A stretch of DNA of 64,000 nucleotides from Notamacropus eugenii (lineage: Eukaryota > Chordata > Mammalia > Diprotodontia > Macropodidae). Positions 24,172-35,505 of the stretch are shown piece by piece (the stretch's first letter is position 1; every line of letters begins with the position of its first letter). A program made the translations under genes and the position numbers. The stretch is taken from assembly GCF_028372415.1 (NCBI RefSeq), contig NC_092877.1, positions 389,496,342-389,560,341 of the forward strand. Reading direction: 5' to 3'. Under the pieces are notes generated by a model that was given only the letters and a program-made list of their open reading frames with translations, ran no database searches and was not told the DNA's origin.

Positions 24172-24435
24172 AATAGCTGGGTCACAGTGATTTGGAGCAT
24201 TTCATGAGGTTTTCAGTGAATTCTTTGCTTGAGAATTGGTTGTTTATATCCTCTGAGTTTGTATATCTTGGATACTAAACCCTTATGAGAGAAATTTGAT
24301 ACAAAGATCTCCCCCCATTTGACTACTTCCCTTCTTATTCTAGATGCATTGATGTTGTTTGTAAATAAGCTTTTTAGTTTCATGTACTCAAAAATTTGTA
24401 TTTTGTCTTTTAAAAGTGCCTCTATCTCCAGTTAA
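24172..24435 (-). repeat. Old L1 fragment, antisense (copy A)
   Basis: The word agctttttagtttcatgta corresponds to the antisense L1 wording near 15765 and 46905 (caaaaacttttcaatttaat). It is much more decayed than the 15650-21480 element. The partner is at 50100-50300. Confidence 0.65.
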
Positions 24436-24488
24436 AAAACACATTCTCTACCCAAAGGTGTGATAGGTATATTATATACTCACCTAAT

Positions 24489-25056
24489 GGGGGTGTAGGG
24501 TGTGTTCAGGGAGGACCAATACCTTTGGTGTAATGGCTGCCAAGCCCTTTTCGGGGTTCTTTCCACCTTTGGTGTCTACCTGTTCTACCTAACTCTCACC
24601 TGTGGCTCCAAGAAGCTGCAGCATGTGCAGCAACCACAACCCAGGAAACCTTTTCAGTAGATGGGCCAAACCATTTTGAGAGTAACCAAGGGGTGTCAAA
24701 CCCATTGGTGAGTTAGGGGGGGTGTCTACATCAAGCATGTGAAGACTTCCTCTGGTGGAATGGGTGGATGAGAACAACTTCGACCATGAAGGCAGTTGAA
24801 GCAGGTAATATGGAGTGCTTAGAGCTTGGTTAGACACCAAAGACATCAAGGTCATTCACTGCATTCTGAGCCATCCCCAACTGTCTTGACTCTGGCCTGC
24901 CACTGGACTATGATGACTGTGGAGGAGACAGAGAGGCTGGTAACTTCGTGCCACTCTGCCTCACTTAAATTCAGTTACACCTGAATCAAAAGGCATTTTA
25001 TCACGGAGATGTTATGTTGGACCTCTTCTAAGATGAAGGACAACAACCAACCAGCT
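24489..25056 (+). repeat. RTE-tailed SINE present only in copy A
   Basis: About 570 bp, present here and absent from copy B, where the flanks join as actcacctaatctggcagcc near 50335. ctcacct stands on both sides (about 24480 and 25054) and looks like the target-site duplication. The 3' part reads agagaggctggtaacttcgt and ends acctcttctaagatgaagga, then caacaaccaacc, the tail of the RTE-like LINE. It inserted after the segmental duplication, or was precisely lost from copy B, which is less likely. Confidence 0.75.
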
Positions 25057-25059
25057 CAC

Positions 25060-25215
25060 CTCATCTGTTTGCCTCTGATTCCTCATCTGTGATGATAATG
25101 ACACCACCTATCTCTCAGGGTTGTTGTAGGGATCAGTTGACAACATAATTGTAAAGTCCTCAACCCAGTGCCTGGAACATAATAAACACTATGTAAGTGT
25201 TAGTTATTATTATTT
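25060..25215 (+). repeat. MIR-type SINE fragment, sense (copy A)
   Basis: The words cctcatctgtgatgataatg, tctctcagggttgttgtagg and cagtgcctggaacataataa match the central and 3' parts of MIR-type SINEs. The partner is at 50340-50500. Confidence 0.7.
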
Positions 25216-25409
25216 ATTTATTTAGTATTAATTTTTTTCATAGGAGGCCCTTAGTATTAAGATTGCTTATCTATTGTGAATGTGTCATGGAATGCAACAC
25301 AAGGTGTTTTCCCAGAAAGTGTTTTAATCAAACAAAGAGCATTTTCCTAGATAATTTATGTTTTCCCTTTATCACACTCTGGGCCATTGAGTTCCATTGT
25401 TTCTGATTC

Positions 25410-25515
25410 CTGTCTAGTCTCCCACCAATTTTTCTATTTTTTAACCAGTACTAGATGGTTTGGATGATTGCTGCTTTATAATAGAGTTTGAGGTCTGGAA
25501 CTTCTCTTCCCCCTG
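25410..25515 (-). repeat. L1 fragment, antisense (copy A)
   Basis: gatgattgctgctttataat is shared with the antisense L1 near 16165. The partner is at 50660-50790. Confidence 0.7.
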
Positions 25516-25529
25516 AAGAAGAAGAGGTT

Positions 25530-27205
25530 TTGATTACCATTACTTTCAGCTCCTTTTGTGTGGCAAAGCACTTGGTGCTGATTCTATTCCAGCTGAGATT
25601 TACAAAAGTTGACTGAAATTTTCTGGCTTATATGGCAAGAAGTGGTTATCCCCCAGGAGTTAAATGACACTTCCATTGTCCATCTCTATAAAGGTAAAGG
25701 AAAGAGACTGTTCTGTGACAATCACAGGGAGGTCTCTCTCTTATTCATTGGTGGTGAGATTCTTTCCAGAGTCCTCCTTAATAGGCTGATCCTTCAACTG
25801 GAAGATGAGCATCTACCAGAGATCCAGTGTGGCTTCAGGAAGGGCCTCTATGTGGTGTTTGCTGCCCGACAACTGCAGGAGAAATGCCAGGAGCAGAATA
25901 GATATCGGCACACAACATTTGTCCATCTATCACTCACAAGTGCTTATGGAAAATTATGTCAAATTTGTTTGCCTGGGAAAGTTCAATAATACTGTATGTC
26001 AGTTGTGTGACATCATGCTTGCCCGGGTTCTAGAAAATTGACAATCTTCTCATGCTTTACCAGTCACCAATCGAGTGAAACAAGGCTATGTGCTTGCTCC
26101 CATGCTTTTTAGCATGATGTTTTCAGCCATGTTGTCAAAGGCCATCAATGAGGGCAAGCATGGCATCAAGGTCAGCTACTGAACTGATGGTAAACTATCT
26201 AATGTGAAAAGGCAACAAGCCAAAATTAAAGTGGAGGGAGAGTTGGTCCAAGACGTTTTTGTTCACGGATGACTGTGCATTAAATTCACCCTCTGAAACT
26301 GAGATGTAACAAAGTAGGAATCAATTTTCTGTTGCTTGTGTTAATTTTGGCCTAACAATTAACACCTAGAAAACACAGGTGCTCCATCAGTCAGCACCAA
26401 GTTATGACAAGTGGAGGAGTTTGGAATACTGTGGATAAGTTCACTTATCTTGGTAGTGTACTTTCTGGGGATGTACACAGTGACAATGAGGTCTATGCAC
26501 GCATTGTCAGAGATAGCTTGATGTTTGAGAGGCTCCAAAGGAAAATATGGGAGAGAAGAGAGAGAAGAGAGTACCAAACTGAAGGTCTATACAGCCACTG
26601 TGCTGACCTCATTGTTGTGTGCTGGCCTACCAGTGCCATGCCAGGAAACTGAATCACTTACATCTGAATTGTCTTAGGAAGATTCTGAAGATCACCTGGC
26701 AGGATTAGTACCAGGCACTGAGGTCATTTCTCAAACTAAATGCCAAGCATTCAAACTGTACTGCAGAGAGTGCAACTATGAAAGGCTGGCCACCTTATTT
26801 AGATGCCAAATGTATGCTTATCCAAAAGACTCTTATGGAGAACTCACACAGGGCAAGAGATCACATGGGAGTCAGAAGAAGTGATACAAGAACACTCTCA
26901 AGGTCTTTCTGAAGAACTCTAGAATTGATTGCATGACATAGAAGACACTGGCACAGGACCACATGGCACGCCCACATCAGAGAAGGGGCTGTGCTTTACC
27001 AGCAAAGCAGAATTGAAATAATTCAAAAGAAAAGCGAGATGCACAAATTTGGGGAATCCACCTCAAATGCTCACATGGACTATTTGTGCCCAGCTTGTGG
27101 TCAAGCCTTACAGGCTTGTACTGATCTGATCAGTCACAGGCAGACACACTGTGACTCAACCCTAATATAGTGATGTCATTTTGGTCCCTTTCTAGAATGA
27201 AGGAC
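25530..27205 (+). repeat. RTE-like LINE reverse transcriptase, degraded (copy A)
   Basis: The plus strand encodes a decayed LINE polymerase. In order: PQELNDTSIVHLYKGKGKRL, then ILSRVLLNRLILQLEDEHLP and QCGFRKG (25609-25989), a catalytic-loop relic FTDDCALN near 26260-26285 in place of FADD, GVWNTVDKFTYLGSVLSGDV near 26410-26470, and a C-terminal Cys/His motif CPACGQALQACTDLISH with RQTHC near 27090-27150. Stops and frameshifts are frequent. The 3' tail (gatgtcattttggtccct, then aatgaaggacaaca) is the one used by the local SINEs. Clade assignment to RTE is inferred. The partner is 50800-52525. Confidence 0.75.
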
Positions 27206-29285
27206 AACAGTTACAATATACACTGTATATGTTCTTGAGGTTCATTTCTCTATGTATCATTTCATACAAGAAGAATGAGCACAAACTAGATAAGAAAAGC
27301 CAAAGTGACTGAAGGCAGTGGATCAGCATTGGCTAAACTCACTGCCACAAATGGGCAGGTGAAGGATTCCCCTTTTAGACAAGCACTGCAGAGAAAACTG
27401 CAAAGCCATTTGGGGTCAGTTGGGGTAAGACTCCCAGCTTCCACCTCCTACTATACTGCACTGAAAATGGAGACAGTACCTGGCCATAAAAATCACTGAT
27501 TAATCGACCTAAGAGGAAAGATGGAGGAGAAGGAAAGAGAACATCCAGCTTGGCACCTCCACACCTTCTAAAAGCAGATGTAGAACATGGCCCAGCCTGA
27601 ATCCTGGGTGGGAAATCCAAGAAACCACAAAGAGAGGCATTGTTCCAGACAGAGAGGGTTCTATGGACCCTCAGTCTTAACCCTAACCATATCCTAAATG
27701 TGTGCTGATGAAGGGGCCCAGCCAGCAAAGGCATGGCTGAGCGTATCAGCTCAGGGAAAGACCATTCATCAGACCAAAAAGGGGTTCCAGATCCAGCATA
27801 AAGGGGCAGGAACAGGTGTGTCTGGAAAACCCTATCTCTTATAGCCCAACTTGGGGTTACACACCTAGGGCAGATTGAGGGGATCTACCCCTAGAAGAAG
27901 CAGATCCTGGGTGAGGGGCAGGTGCCAGGACCTAGACTGGGTCTTAAGCAGGACACACCTTCAAGGCAAGCAGCTGCTTGTGGTTCCAATCCCAGGAGCA
28001 CAGTGGGGTCTCAGATCTCTTCCAGCCCAGTCTGAAACCTATAGAAAAACAGCCATGGAAGGACTCGTAGATGAAAGTTCTGTCACTTTCTTAGCAGCAT
28101 AGCTTTCCAGCTGGCTTATAGTGACTGAATCCATCAGTAATTTCCACATGGATCCAGTCCACAGATGTATTGCTCAGGAATTTGCGGATCTGTGATCATG
28201 GAGCGGTGAATAGGGAATCAGACCATCCTGGGAGCACTGAAAACTTACAGGTCCCTGGACTGAGCTTTCCCTGAGATCCTGGAATAACATACTACTCAAA
28301 ACCTCAAGAAAGCAACAATAAAGTTATTTTGGACATGCCCTTCAGAATGTGGAGAGAGCCTGGTCCTGACATCAGGTCCATTGTCAGGAAGGAGACTGAA
28401 AGAATAAGCAAATACTAAAGGATCCCACCACCAATTTTACCTTGGGGACAGGGATGCTGAAGACACAAACCCAGAGGAAGAAAATGACTTCAAAACATCA
28501 ATACAGAAAGCCTCAAAGAAAAGCACAGAGTGGGCATAATTCAATTAGGATTTCTGGAGAGCAAATAGGTAAAAGAGTAAAAAGAAGCTAGTGATAATAT
28601 TTTTCACTGAGAAAAGAATTGGAATTTAAATGACTGCAGTGGAAGAAAGAATCAGAAGTGGAATAAAGGGCTTGTCACAACTGAATTTTAACAGAAGGGT
28701 AAGCTGAGGCAGATCTCTGCACAAGATAACATTTATTAGTAGGGAATGCTACCTATCAATGAATAGGTCAATGACTTGCCTCCATTTATGCCAGAGGCCT
28801 GGAACAAAAGGAGCCTTCCCCTTCTGTGGGTTTTGGGGAGCACAGAAGAAAGAGCACAACAGGGTAGGTGACATTGGTTGAAAGTTTGGGAATGGAGGGG
28901 AGCAACACCCCTCCTTCTCCTCCTGTGAGACTAAAACATGTTCATGGCCCGAGTCCAGGTGCAGGATAGTGGCCTGGACATTGGGACAGCAAACCAGACA
29001 TCTTGGAAGGACAACTTGGTGATGTAAAGATGTCGGACCCAAACCCCCTTGCTTTCTCACTCGTTTTCCAAGGTTAGCAAAATTCCTTGAGCAGGAGAGC
29101 AGGACTTTTCAGCTTAACATATTACAGACCAGCTGAATTTTGAACCACGTTTAGAGACAAAGAAATGTAACTGAGGCAATTACAGGACGAAAGTAGTTTC
29201 AGAACCAAATCAATAAATTGTAAGTATGATCAATAAGAAATGAAACACGATTCATCTCAATCTTTGAAGGCTTGCCCGAAGATCT
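27206..29285 (+). repeat. Probable 5' leader of an old sense L1 plus unassigned DNA (copy A)
   Basis: This stretch lies directly upstream of L1 ORF1-like sequence in the same orientation and lacks coding signatures. From about 28690 to 29230 a segment with its own character (caagataacatttattagta) may be a separate insertion. It is collinear with 52526-54617 in copy B. The L1-leader call is inference from position. Confidence 0.45.
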
Positions 29286-30538
29286 GCAGAACCTTGTCCA
29301 AGCAACAAATGTGTGGAAAACTAGAACGACTCCATGACACAATGAACAAGATGCAAATGAAATCAAAAGACTGAAAAACAGAAGAAACTGTAAAGAAACT
29401 TATAGTCCTGAAAATCATATTAAGGAGAGAGAATTTAAGAGTCATTGAAACCATGGCTCTAAATCTTAATTCAAGGAAACATTAAAAAAATACTAGTGGA
29501 TGTCTTTAGAACTAGAGGTCAAAATGGAAATAAAAAGAACCCAAAAGAACCCATCTCTGGAAAGAACCCCAAGTGAAAACTCCCAGGATCTTCCTAGCCC
29601 AAATCCAGAGCATAAGGTCAAAGAAAAAAAAAATACAACAAATGTCCAGAAAGAAAGACTTAACAAGAAGCAGACAGCTGAGAACATTCCAGAAGACAAA
29701 GGCTTCTGAGGAGGGGGAAGGTGAGAGACAAGCATCTCCCACAATCCAGATAAAGCAGAAGTCTGTGCACCAGAGGAGGGTCTAGAGCGGTAAGAATCTG
29801 ACAACAGAACAGCAATCTCACTTGAACGGATCAAAGGAGGGACTGCAGAGGGCAAGGGATGAGAGAGGCTCCCCACTTCCTGATGGAGATGAAAGATTCA
29901 GAGTGCAGAACACATGTACATGTTTTTGTTTTTTGGGGCCGCAAGAACAATGCTGGAATGCTGCCCTTGAGTATACAAGTTTATAACAGAGGTTTTGTTT
30001 TCCTTTATTTCTGAGTTTAAGAAGGCTGAGCAGGGTAAGTGGAGCTTTTCCTGAGTGAAAAAAATATTTATTTGAAAAAATCAGAAGGAAATCCATTCAT
30101 TTAACGTTTACAACTGTGTCAAGGAGCATTCTTAATCCAAGATATTATTTTTCAAAACCTGATAATCCTAAACACATAAAATCTAAAAAGTTTCACTAAA
30201 ATAAATGAAGATCAAACATGAAAAATTGTTAATAGTGCATATGTCAAATGGATACATCAAATCTGACCACAGAGACCTGATACAAATATGAACCAAGAGC
30301 CATTGCCAATAGATGAGTGCTGAAAGGATATAAACATTTCTAAAGTCCTGGAAACCACAAACGACCGGAAAACAGGTCTCCAAGCCACACTAAGAGAAAG
30401 TCATGGGAAAATAATCCTGTCATCTCTTGTGAAGGGGTAAAATTTGTGCATGACAATAACAGAGTGCTGAAATAAGAGGAAACAATTCTTTGGGCCCCAA
30501 ACCGAAAAAGGAGGCTGTGGAGTTGCTGATAGATGGTA
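29286..30538 (+). repeat. Old sense L1 remnant (ORF1 and ORF2 C-terminal relics), inverted in copy B
   Basis: Near 29340-29470 the translation shows a coiled-coil-like IKRLKN relic. At 29500-29709 LELEVKMEIKRTQKNPSLER and NPEHKVKEKKNTTNVQKERL resemble the region before the core of L1 ORF1. Near 30150-30340 relics such as DNPKHIKSKKFH and LPIDEC correspond to DNFDYIKLKSF and [10 protein letters not shown] of ORF2. Most of ORF2 is missing. The reverse complement of this block occupies 54618-55823. Confidence 0.7.
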
Positions 30539-30944
30539 GGAAAGGAGATGTCTGGACTTTCTCAGAATTAGGATGAGACTCCGGACTAGGGTCAATATTA
30601 TGGCTACTCCTTTTGTTAAAGAGAAGAAACCAGAGCTGGGTGTTCAAGGCTATGTAAGTGTGCACTGTTGTTCTTCAGTTTCCTAATCTGTATAATAAAT
30701 GAGATTATCTCTAAGATCATCTCCAGGGGAAACTTGATCCTCTCCATGAAATCTTCAGTTTCATGGTTTCCCAGTTGGCATTATGAGAAAAGGAAGAAAG
30801 AAAATCCTACCAAATGCGCTCAGGTTCATTGTTTCTGATAAAAAAAGAAAAAAGTTACTGGGCATTCACACCTTCATATTTCAGGCAGTTCTGACCAGCC
30901 TTAGGCTGAAATGGCACTCCTCTCCATTTTAATAATTAAGATCT
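30539..30944. other. Spacer upstream of class I gene A
   Basis: Collinear with 55824-56200 in copy B. No gene or repeat family was recognised. Confidence 0.5.
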
Positions 30945-31185
30945 TTCCTTTTCGTTACTGAGTTGTGTCTGACTCATTGTGACCCCTTTTGGGGTTTTCT
31001 AAGCAAAGAAATTTAAGTGACTTGCCCTTTCCTTTTCCAGATCATTTTTCAGATAGGGAAATGGAGCAAACAGGGTTAAGGGACTTGCCCAGGGTCACAC
31101 AGCTAGTAAATATCTGAGGCTTGGATTGGAAGTCAGTTCTTCCTGACTGCAGGCCGTTGGCTCCATCCACTGGGCCACATCCCTG
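30945..31185 (+). repeat. CORE-type SINE (copy A)
   Basis: It reads gtgtctgactcattgtgacc, then tttggggttttctaagcaaa, aaacagggttaagggacttg and cccagggtcacacagctagt, ending with ccatccactgggcca. It is shared with 56205-56445, so it predates the duplication. Other copies lie at 43610-43870 and 44640-44885. Confidence 0.8.
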
Positions 31186-31596
31186 CCCCTCTGCTACTCG
31201 GATTCCCAGTTCCATTTCCTGGACTCTGGTTTCCTCTGCATTCTTGGGTCCTGGCTTGGGAGGTTACAAGACTTGCCCGAGTCACAGCTGGGATGGCCGT
31301 CGTTAAATCTGAGGGGCAGCCCCTGGTCTCAGGTCAGCCTGCAGATTTCCTCAGTCCCCAAACCCCCTCAATCTGGGGGGGACATTTTCTCCCCAACTTC
31401 TAAGGAGGGTGGCACTGAGGAGGGCTGGAGGGAAGGGTGGACTCTAGCCCTAACCCTTCTTTCCCTCTGGTTCAAGCTGGGAGCACAAGAGCAGCGCGCT
31501 CCTGCAGTGATGATGGGAGGGAGGGAGCCTGGGCTGCTCCACAGAATCCGAGGCTGCTCTGGGAATGACAGAGACGGAGCCAAGGTCTATCGAGCG

Positions 31597-31751
31597 GGGG
31601 ATTTCCTCCGGGTCAGTTTCAGTTTTGGTCTCCCAACTTCTGCAGGCTCCTTCTGCCCAGTCACCAGTGACGTTTATTGTTTCCCACCCGCTATTGGGTG
31701 GCAGAGCCTCCGGGAAGCCAATCAGAAGTGAGGGATTCGTCCCGTTATAAA
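31597..31751 (+). promoter_or_regulatory. MHC class I promoter: kappaB, ISRE, SXY-like module, TATA (gene A)
   Basis: Elements in the usual class I order: kappaB GGGGATTTCC at 31597-31606 (enhancer A); ISRE-like cagtttcagttttgg at 31614-31628; CRE/X2-type TGACGT at 31668-31673; inverted CCAAT (attgg, Y box) at 31693-31697, about 20 bases downstream of X2; a second CCAAT at 31718-31722; TATAAA at 31746-31751, 32 bases before the ATG. This predicts control by NF-kappaB, interferon/IRF factors and the RFX-NLRC5 enhanceosome. Transcription should start close to the ATG. Confidence 0.85.
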
Positions 31752-31779
31752 CCCAGGGTAAACAGGTCTAGGCCTGCGG

Positions 31780-33240
31780 ACCATGGAGCGCTCCTTGGGC
31801 GCTCTCCTTCTGTTGGGGACCCTGGCCCTGCCGGACACCTGGGCGGGTAAGGAGAGACCGGACACAGCACTCGGGGTAGCCGTGGGGCCGGGATGGGGTT
31901 CCCTACACGAAGCTCCTCGGACCCCAGCCCAGGGGGCGTTTCCTCGGACCCGGCTCCTTCTGGTCAGTGCGGTCCGGGCGGGGTGAGAGGGGGGACCCGG
32001 AATCAGCCTGGACCGGGAGCCGCCGCCCCTGAGCGGGGCTTTGGAGGGGTGTGGGTCCCTTAGGTCGGGGGGGGGTGAGTGGATCGGTAGGGGGTGAGAG
32101 GTCATGGGGAGGGAGAATGGGGAACACAGTCCTCGGGGCGTTAAGAAGGAGCAGAGCTGTCCGGGGTCCCCCCGATACCCCCCCGGAGCCCCCCAAGGGC
32201 GAACCAGGGGTAGCTTTGTTAAAGAGCTTCCCGGAGGATGGGGGGAGCAGGGGGCAGGTGAGGACACGAAGTGGGGGGCCTGGGGTGAGCAGTGTGGGAG
32301 ACCCTGGACCCGGACCGGAGGCGGGGGAGGGGAGAGGGAAGCAGCGTCCGGGTTCTGGGGGCTCGGACCTGCCTGGGTTGTTGTCGGGGAAGGCGCGGTG
32401 TGGATGGGGGGGAGGGGAGGGTAAGGGGCGGGGTTACGGGGGGGGCGCATCTCGGGATAGCGGGCTTGGGGCACGGGGTCGAGGGTCACTCCCCGGGCGT
32501 GGCGGGGTGCAGGGTGTCCCCAGGAGCCCCCCGCCCTGACCCTATCCCGTCCCCACGTGCCAGGCCCTCACTCCATGAGGTATTTCTACACCGCCCTGAC
32601 CCGGCCCGGGCTCGGGGAGCCGCGGTACCTCTCCGTGGGCTACGTGGACGATCAGCAGTTCGTGCGCTTCGACTCCGACAGCCCGAGTCAGAGGGAGGAG
32701 CCGCGGGCGGCGTGGATGGAGGGGATGGAGCAGGAGGACCCCGAGTACTGGGAGCGGAACACGCAGATCGCCAGGAGGAACACACAGCTTTACCGAGTGA
32801 GCCTGGAGAGCCTGCGCGGCTACTTCAACCAGAGCGCGGGGGGTGCGTGACGGGGGCGGGGGAGCGGGGTCCGCCCGAGGCCCCCCCGGGGGTGTGGGGA
32901 GCGGGGCCGGGGCAGCCAGAGTCCGCCACACTGACCCGGGCCGGACAGGCGTCCACACCTACCAGAGCATGTACGGTTGCGAGGTCTCCCCCGAGCTCCG
33001 CTTCCAGCGCGGGTTTCTCCAATACGCCTACGACGGGCGGGACTACATCGCCCTGGACACCCAGACCCTCACCTGGACGGCGGCCGTGCCCCAGGCTGTG
33101 AACACCAAGCGCAAGACAGAGGCGGACAGGAGCATCGCGGAGAGAACGAAAGCCTACCTGGAGGAGGAGTGCGTGACGTGGGTGAAGAAGCACCTGGAGA
33201 TGGGGAAGGAGGCGCTGATGAGGACGGGTACGGCGCGCCC
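31780..33240. promoter_or_regulatory. CpG-island-like GC-rich region over the 5' half of gene A
   Basis: From the leader exon through exon 3 the sequence is strongly GC-rich with many CpGs, unlike the surrounding AT-rich repeats. This is usual for class I genes. The matching region of copy B (57060-58600) also keeps many CpGs. Confidence 0.7.
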
Positions 33241-35133
33241 TCCCCAGTGTGCGCGGCACTCAAGGGTCCCCTGAGACCCTTCTCCACCTTCACTCAGTCC
33301 CCACCCCCCTGAACCCCTTGTATCCCAGGACGTGTTTAGGGTGTTCCCCTCCCCCCACCTGTCCTTGTGCTCCTGGAGGGGAGGGGGGAAGGGGAGCCTG
33401 GAGATGCCCCTGCCCTTTGCTGCAGACCCACCCAAGTGTGCTTGGCACTCAAGGACCCCAACCCATCCTTCTCAGCCATTCCTCAGCCCCAGCCCCCGGG
33501 CCCCCGACCCCCGGGAACCCCTTGTACCCCAGGGCTCCGATTGTGGGGTGTTCCTCCTGCCCCCACCTGTTCGTGTGTCCTTGGAGGGGAAGGGGGAAAG
33601 GAGCCTGGTAATGCCTCTGACCTTTGCCTCCAGACCCACCCTCTGCCAGAGTGACCCGCCACACGGCCCCCCATGGGGAGGTGACCCTGCGGTGCCGGGC
33701 CCAGGACTTTTACCCTAAGGAGATCTCCCTGACTTGGCTGAGGGATGGGGAGGAACAGCCCCAGGACACAGAGTTCATTGAGACCAGGCCTGCAGGAGAT
33801 GGCACCTTCCAGAAATGGGCAGCTGTGGACATGACCTCGGGCCAGGAAGGGAGATACACCTGCCGAGTTCAGCACGAGGGGCTGTCTGAGCCCCTCACCC
33901 TGCAGTGGGGTAAGGACAGTGAGGAGGGGCTGGGAAAAGGCCACCCCAACCCCATAGGACCAGAGGGAGGGGGAGTTACTGGGGGAAAGTGGGGGAGGGG
34001 ATAGTGACTCTCAGGCTAGACAGGGATCAGGGCCTCTCACTTCCCTTTTCCATTTCAGAGCCAGAGTCCTCATCCACCTGGCTCATTGTGGGGGGCATTG
34101 TTGCTGCCCTCCTCATCCTCATTGCAGTCATTGCTGGTGTTGGGATCTGGAGAAGGAAGCATTCAGGTAGGAAGGACTGGGAGGGGTCATTAGGGATCAG
34201 GCCCCATGGAGATCTGGGCTTCTCCTGACCCGGCAGCTTGTCTTTCTGTCCCCAAGTCCTCTCTGTCCCACCTAAGGGACAGTCACACAGGCCTTTAAGA
34301 CTCTTGAAGAGCAAATTTGTAATTGGAACCCATTTCCCTGGAGGATGCCTGGCAGGGTGTAACAGGCTGGCTGAGTGGGAAATCTGCTTCAGCCTCAGCT
34401 CACACATGAACACGGGGATCTCTGCCCAAGGACCTGGGTGTCTCCCTAGCTGGGGACTGTAGACCAGCTGTGGGAACCCCTGGAGGAGGGGCCTGAAGCT
34501 GGGGAAGTGCCCAAATGGGGGCCTTTTCTCTCTTCCTCTTGGATCTAGAGGCTGCAGTGGTGTGGGGTATGGGAGTGCAGTCCTGGTTATTTGTTGAGTC
34601 TCCAATACAAATTTTTGAACTTCTGAGACCCTAGTATGGTCTCCTCTCCTGGATTCCTTGCTGGAAATTTGTTTTCTTTTCCAGGTGGAAAAGGAGGTGA
34701 TTATGTTCCAGCTGCAGGTAAGTGAAGGGTAGACATGGAGGGTAGAAAGAAGGGGCCAGCCCATGGTGCTCTGGGACCTGAGCACTGAGAAGCAGAGGGG
34801 AGGCCTAGCCCGGTAGCCTTCCTTTGGTGTCTGCTTTCCTTCTCATACTCTGGGATGCATGTCCCTGATTGGGTTGTTTCCCTCCTTTGTCTCCAGGCAA
34901 TGACAGTGCACAGGGGTCAGATGTCTCTCTCACAGCCAAATGTGAGACTCTGGGGACCTGGAAGGAGGGAGGGGCTGGGGTAAAGGGGGCCAAGCAAAGA
35001 GGAGGAGGGTCTGTGGGAGGTTGGGCTGAGGATGGACTGGGTGGTGAGACTGGCCCTTCAAAATGATGACAGGCTGGAGGCCAGAGGGCACTTGGAGGAT
35101 CCCCATGAATCTGTCTTTCCTTCTTCAGCTTGA
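31783..35133 (+). CDS. MHC class I heavy chain, eight exons, intact (gene A)
   Basis: Exons: 31783-31846 (leader [20 protein letters not shown]), 32564-32842 (alpha1), 32949-33227 (alpha2), 33634-33909 (alpha3, Ig fold), 34059-34166 (membrane), 34685-34717, 34897-34941 and 35129-35133 (tail, stop TGA 35131-35133). All introns are GT-AG and phase 1, giving 362 codons against about 365 in HLA-A. The product should bind beta-2-microglobulin and present ligands at the cell surface. Kept features include C101/C164, C203/C259, Y7, Y59, Y84, Y159, the NQS glycosylation site at 86, the CD8-loop-like EQPQDTE, and tail motifs DYVPAA and SDVSLTA. W147 is T and Y171 is H (HLA numbering), both normally peptide-terminus contacts, so a non-classical role is possible. 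Alpha1 is three residues and alpha2 one residue longer than in HLA. The locus name cannot be assigned from sequence alone. Confidence 0.95.
33228..33633 (+). repeat. Tandem duplication filling intron 3 of gene A
   Basis: Intron 3 is made of two related units of about 200 bases (about 33230-33430 and 33431-33633). Each runs from a ...agtgtgc-ggcactcaagg phrase through ccccttgta, a ggtgttcc block and an acctgt...ggagggga...gagcctgg block, to a pyrimidine-tract acceptor: ctgcag|accca at 33425/33426 and ctccag|accca at 33633/33634. Only the second gives the alpha3 frame. The first is an acceptor-like decoy. The pattern is shared with gene B. Confidence 0.8.
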
Positions 35134-35365
35134 GAGAATCGCCTGGCATGGACCTGAGATGGAAAACCAGTCTGCAGTCCCCCTACTGTTCCTGTTGACC
35201 TCTGGCCTCTCTCCCCTGCACTGACCCCTTTGATCCTCCCTGGACTTTCCTAGCCCAAGCCCAGGGCAGCCTCATCAGGGCCTTCATCCTGTTTTCTAAG
35301 GCCTCCCTCCCTTCCTCCCTCCTGTCTTTGCGTCTGCTTTGGGAATGAGCGTCTGATGTCTGACC

Positions 35366-35505
35366 GATAAAACAACCTGATCAATCACTGATCTGCAGTC
35401 TTCAGCTTTTCTCCACAGTCTCAGCTGAGCATCCCATTGGGTGGGGGATTACAGGGAACAGGATGACCATGTGGAGGGTTCTGGCCACGTGAAGGGGAAA
35501 ATAAA
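35366..35505 (+). terminator. Candidate poly(A) signals of gene A
   Basis: A variant signal GATAAA lies at 35366-35371 and a canonical AATAAA at 35500-35505, about 235 and 370 bases after the stop codon. Both are altered in copy B (catcagaac and gaaaagaaatg at the matching places). Which one is used cannot be told from sequence. Confidence 0.5.

Noticed and set aside
28690-29100. Possible LTR in both duplicates
   Set aside because: No clear TG...CA ends or target-site duplication could be found, so it is left unassigned.
31722-32489. Long minus-strand open frame of about 255 codons over the class I promoter and intron 1
   Set aside because: A GC-rich shadow, rich in Pro/Ser/Arg with no domain, antisense to the true gene.
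32292-33101. Long plus-strand open frame across intron 1 and exons 2-3
   Set aside because: Out of frame with the class I exons; an artefact of GC-rich sequence with few stops.
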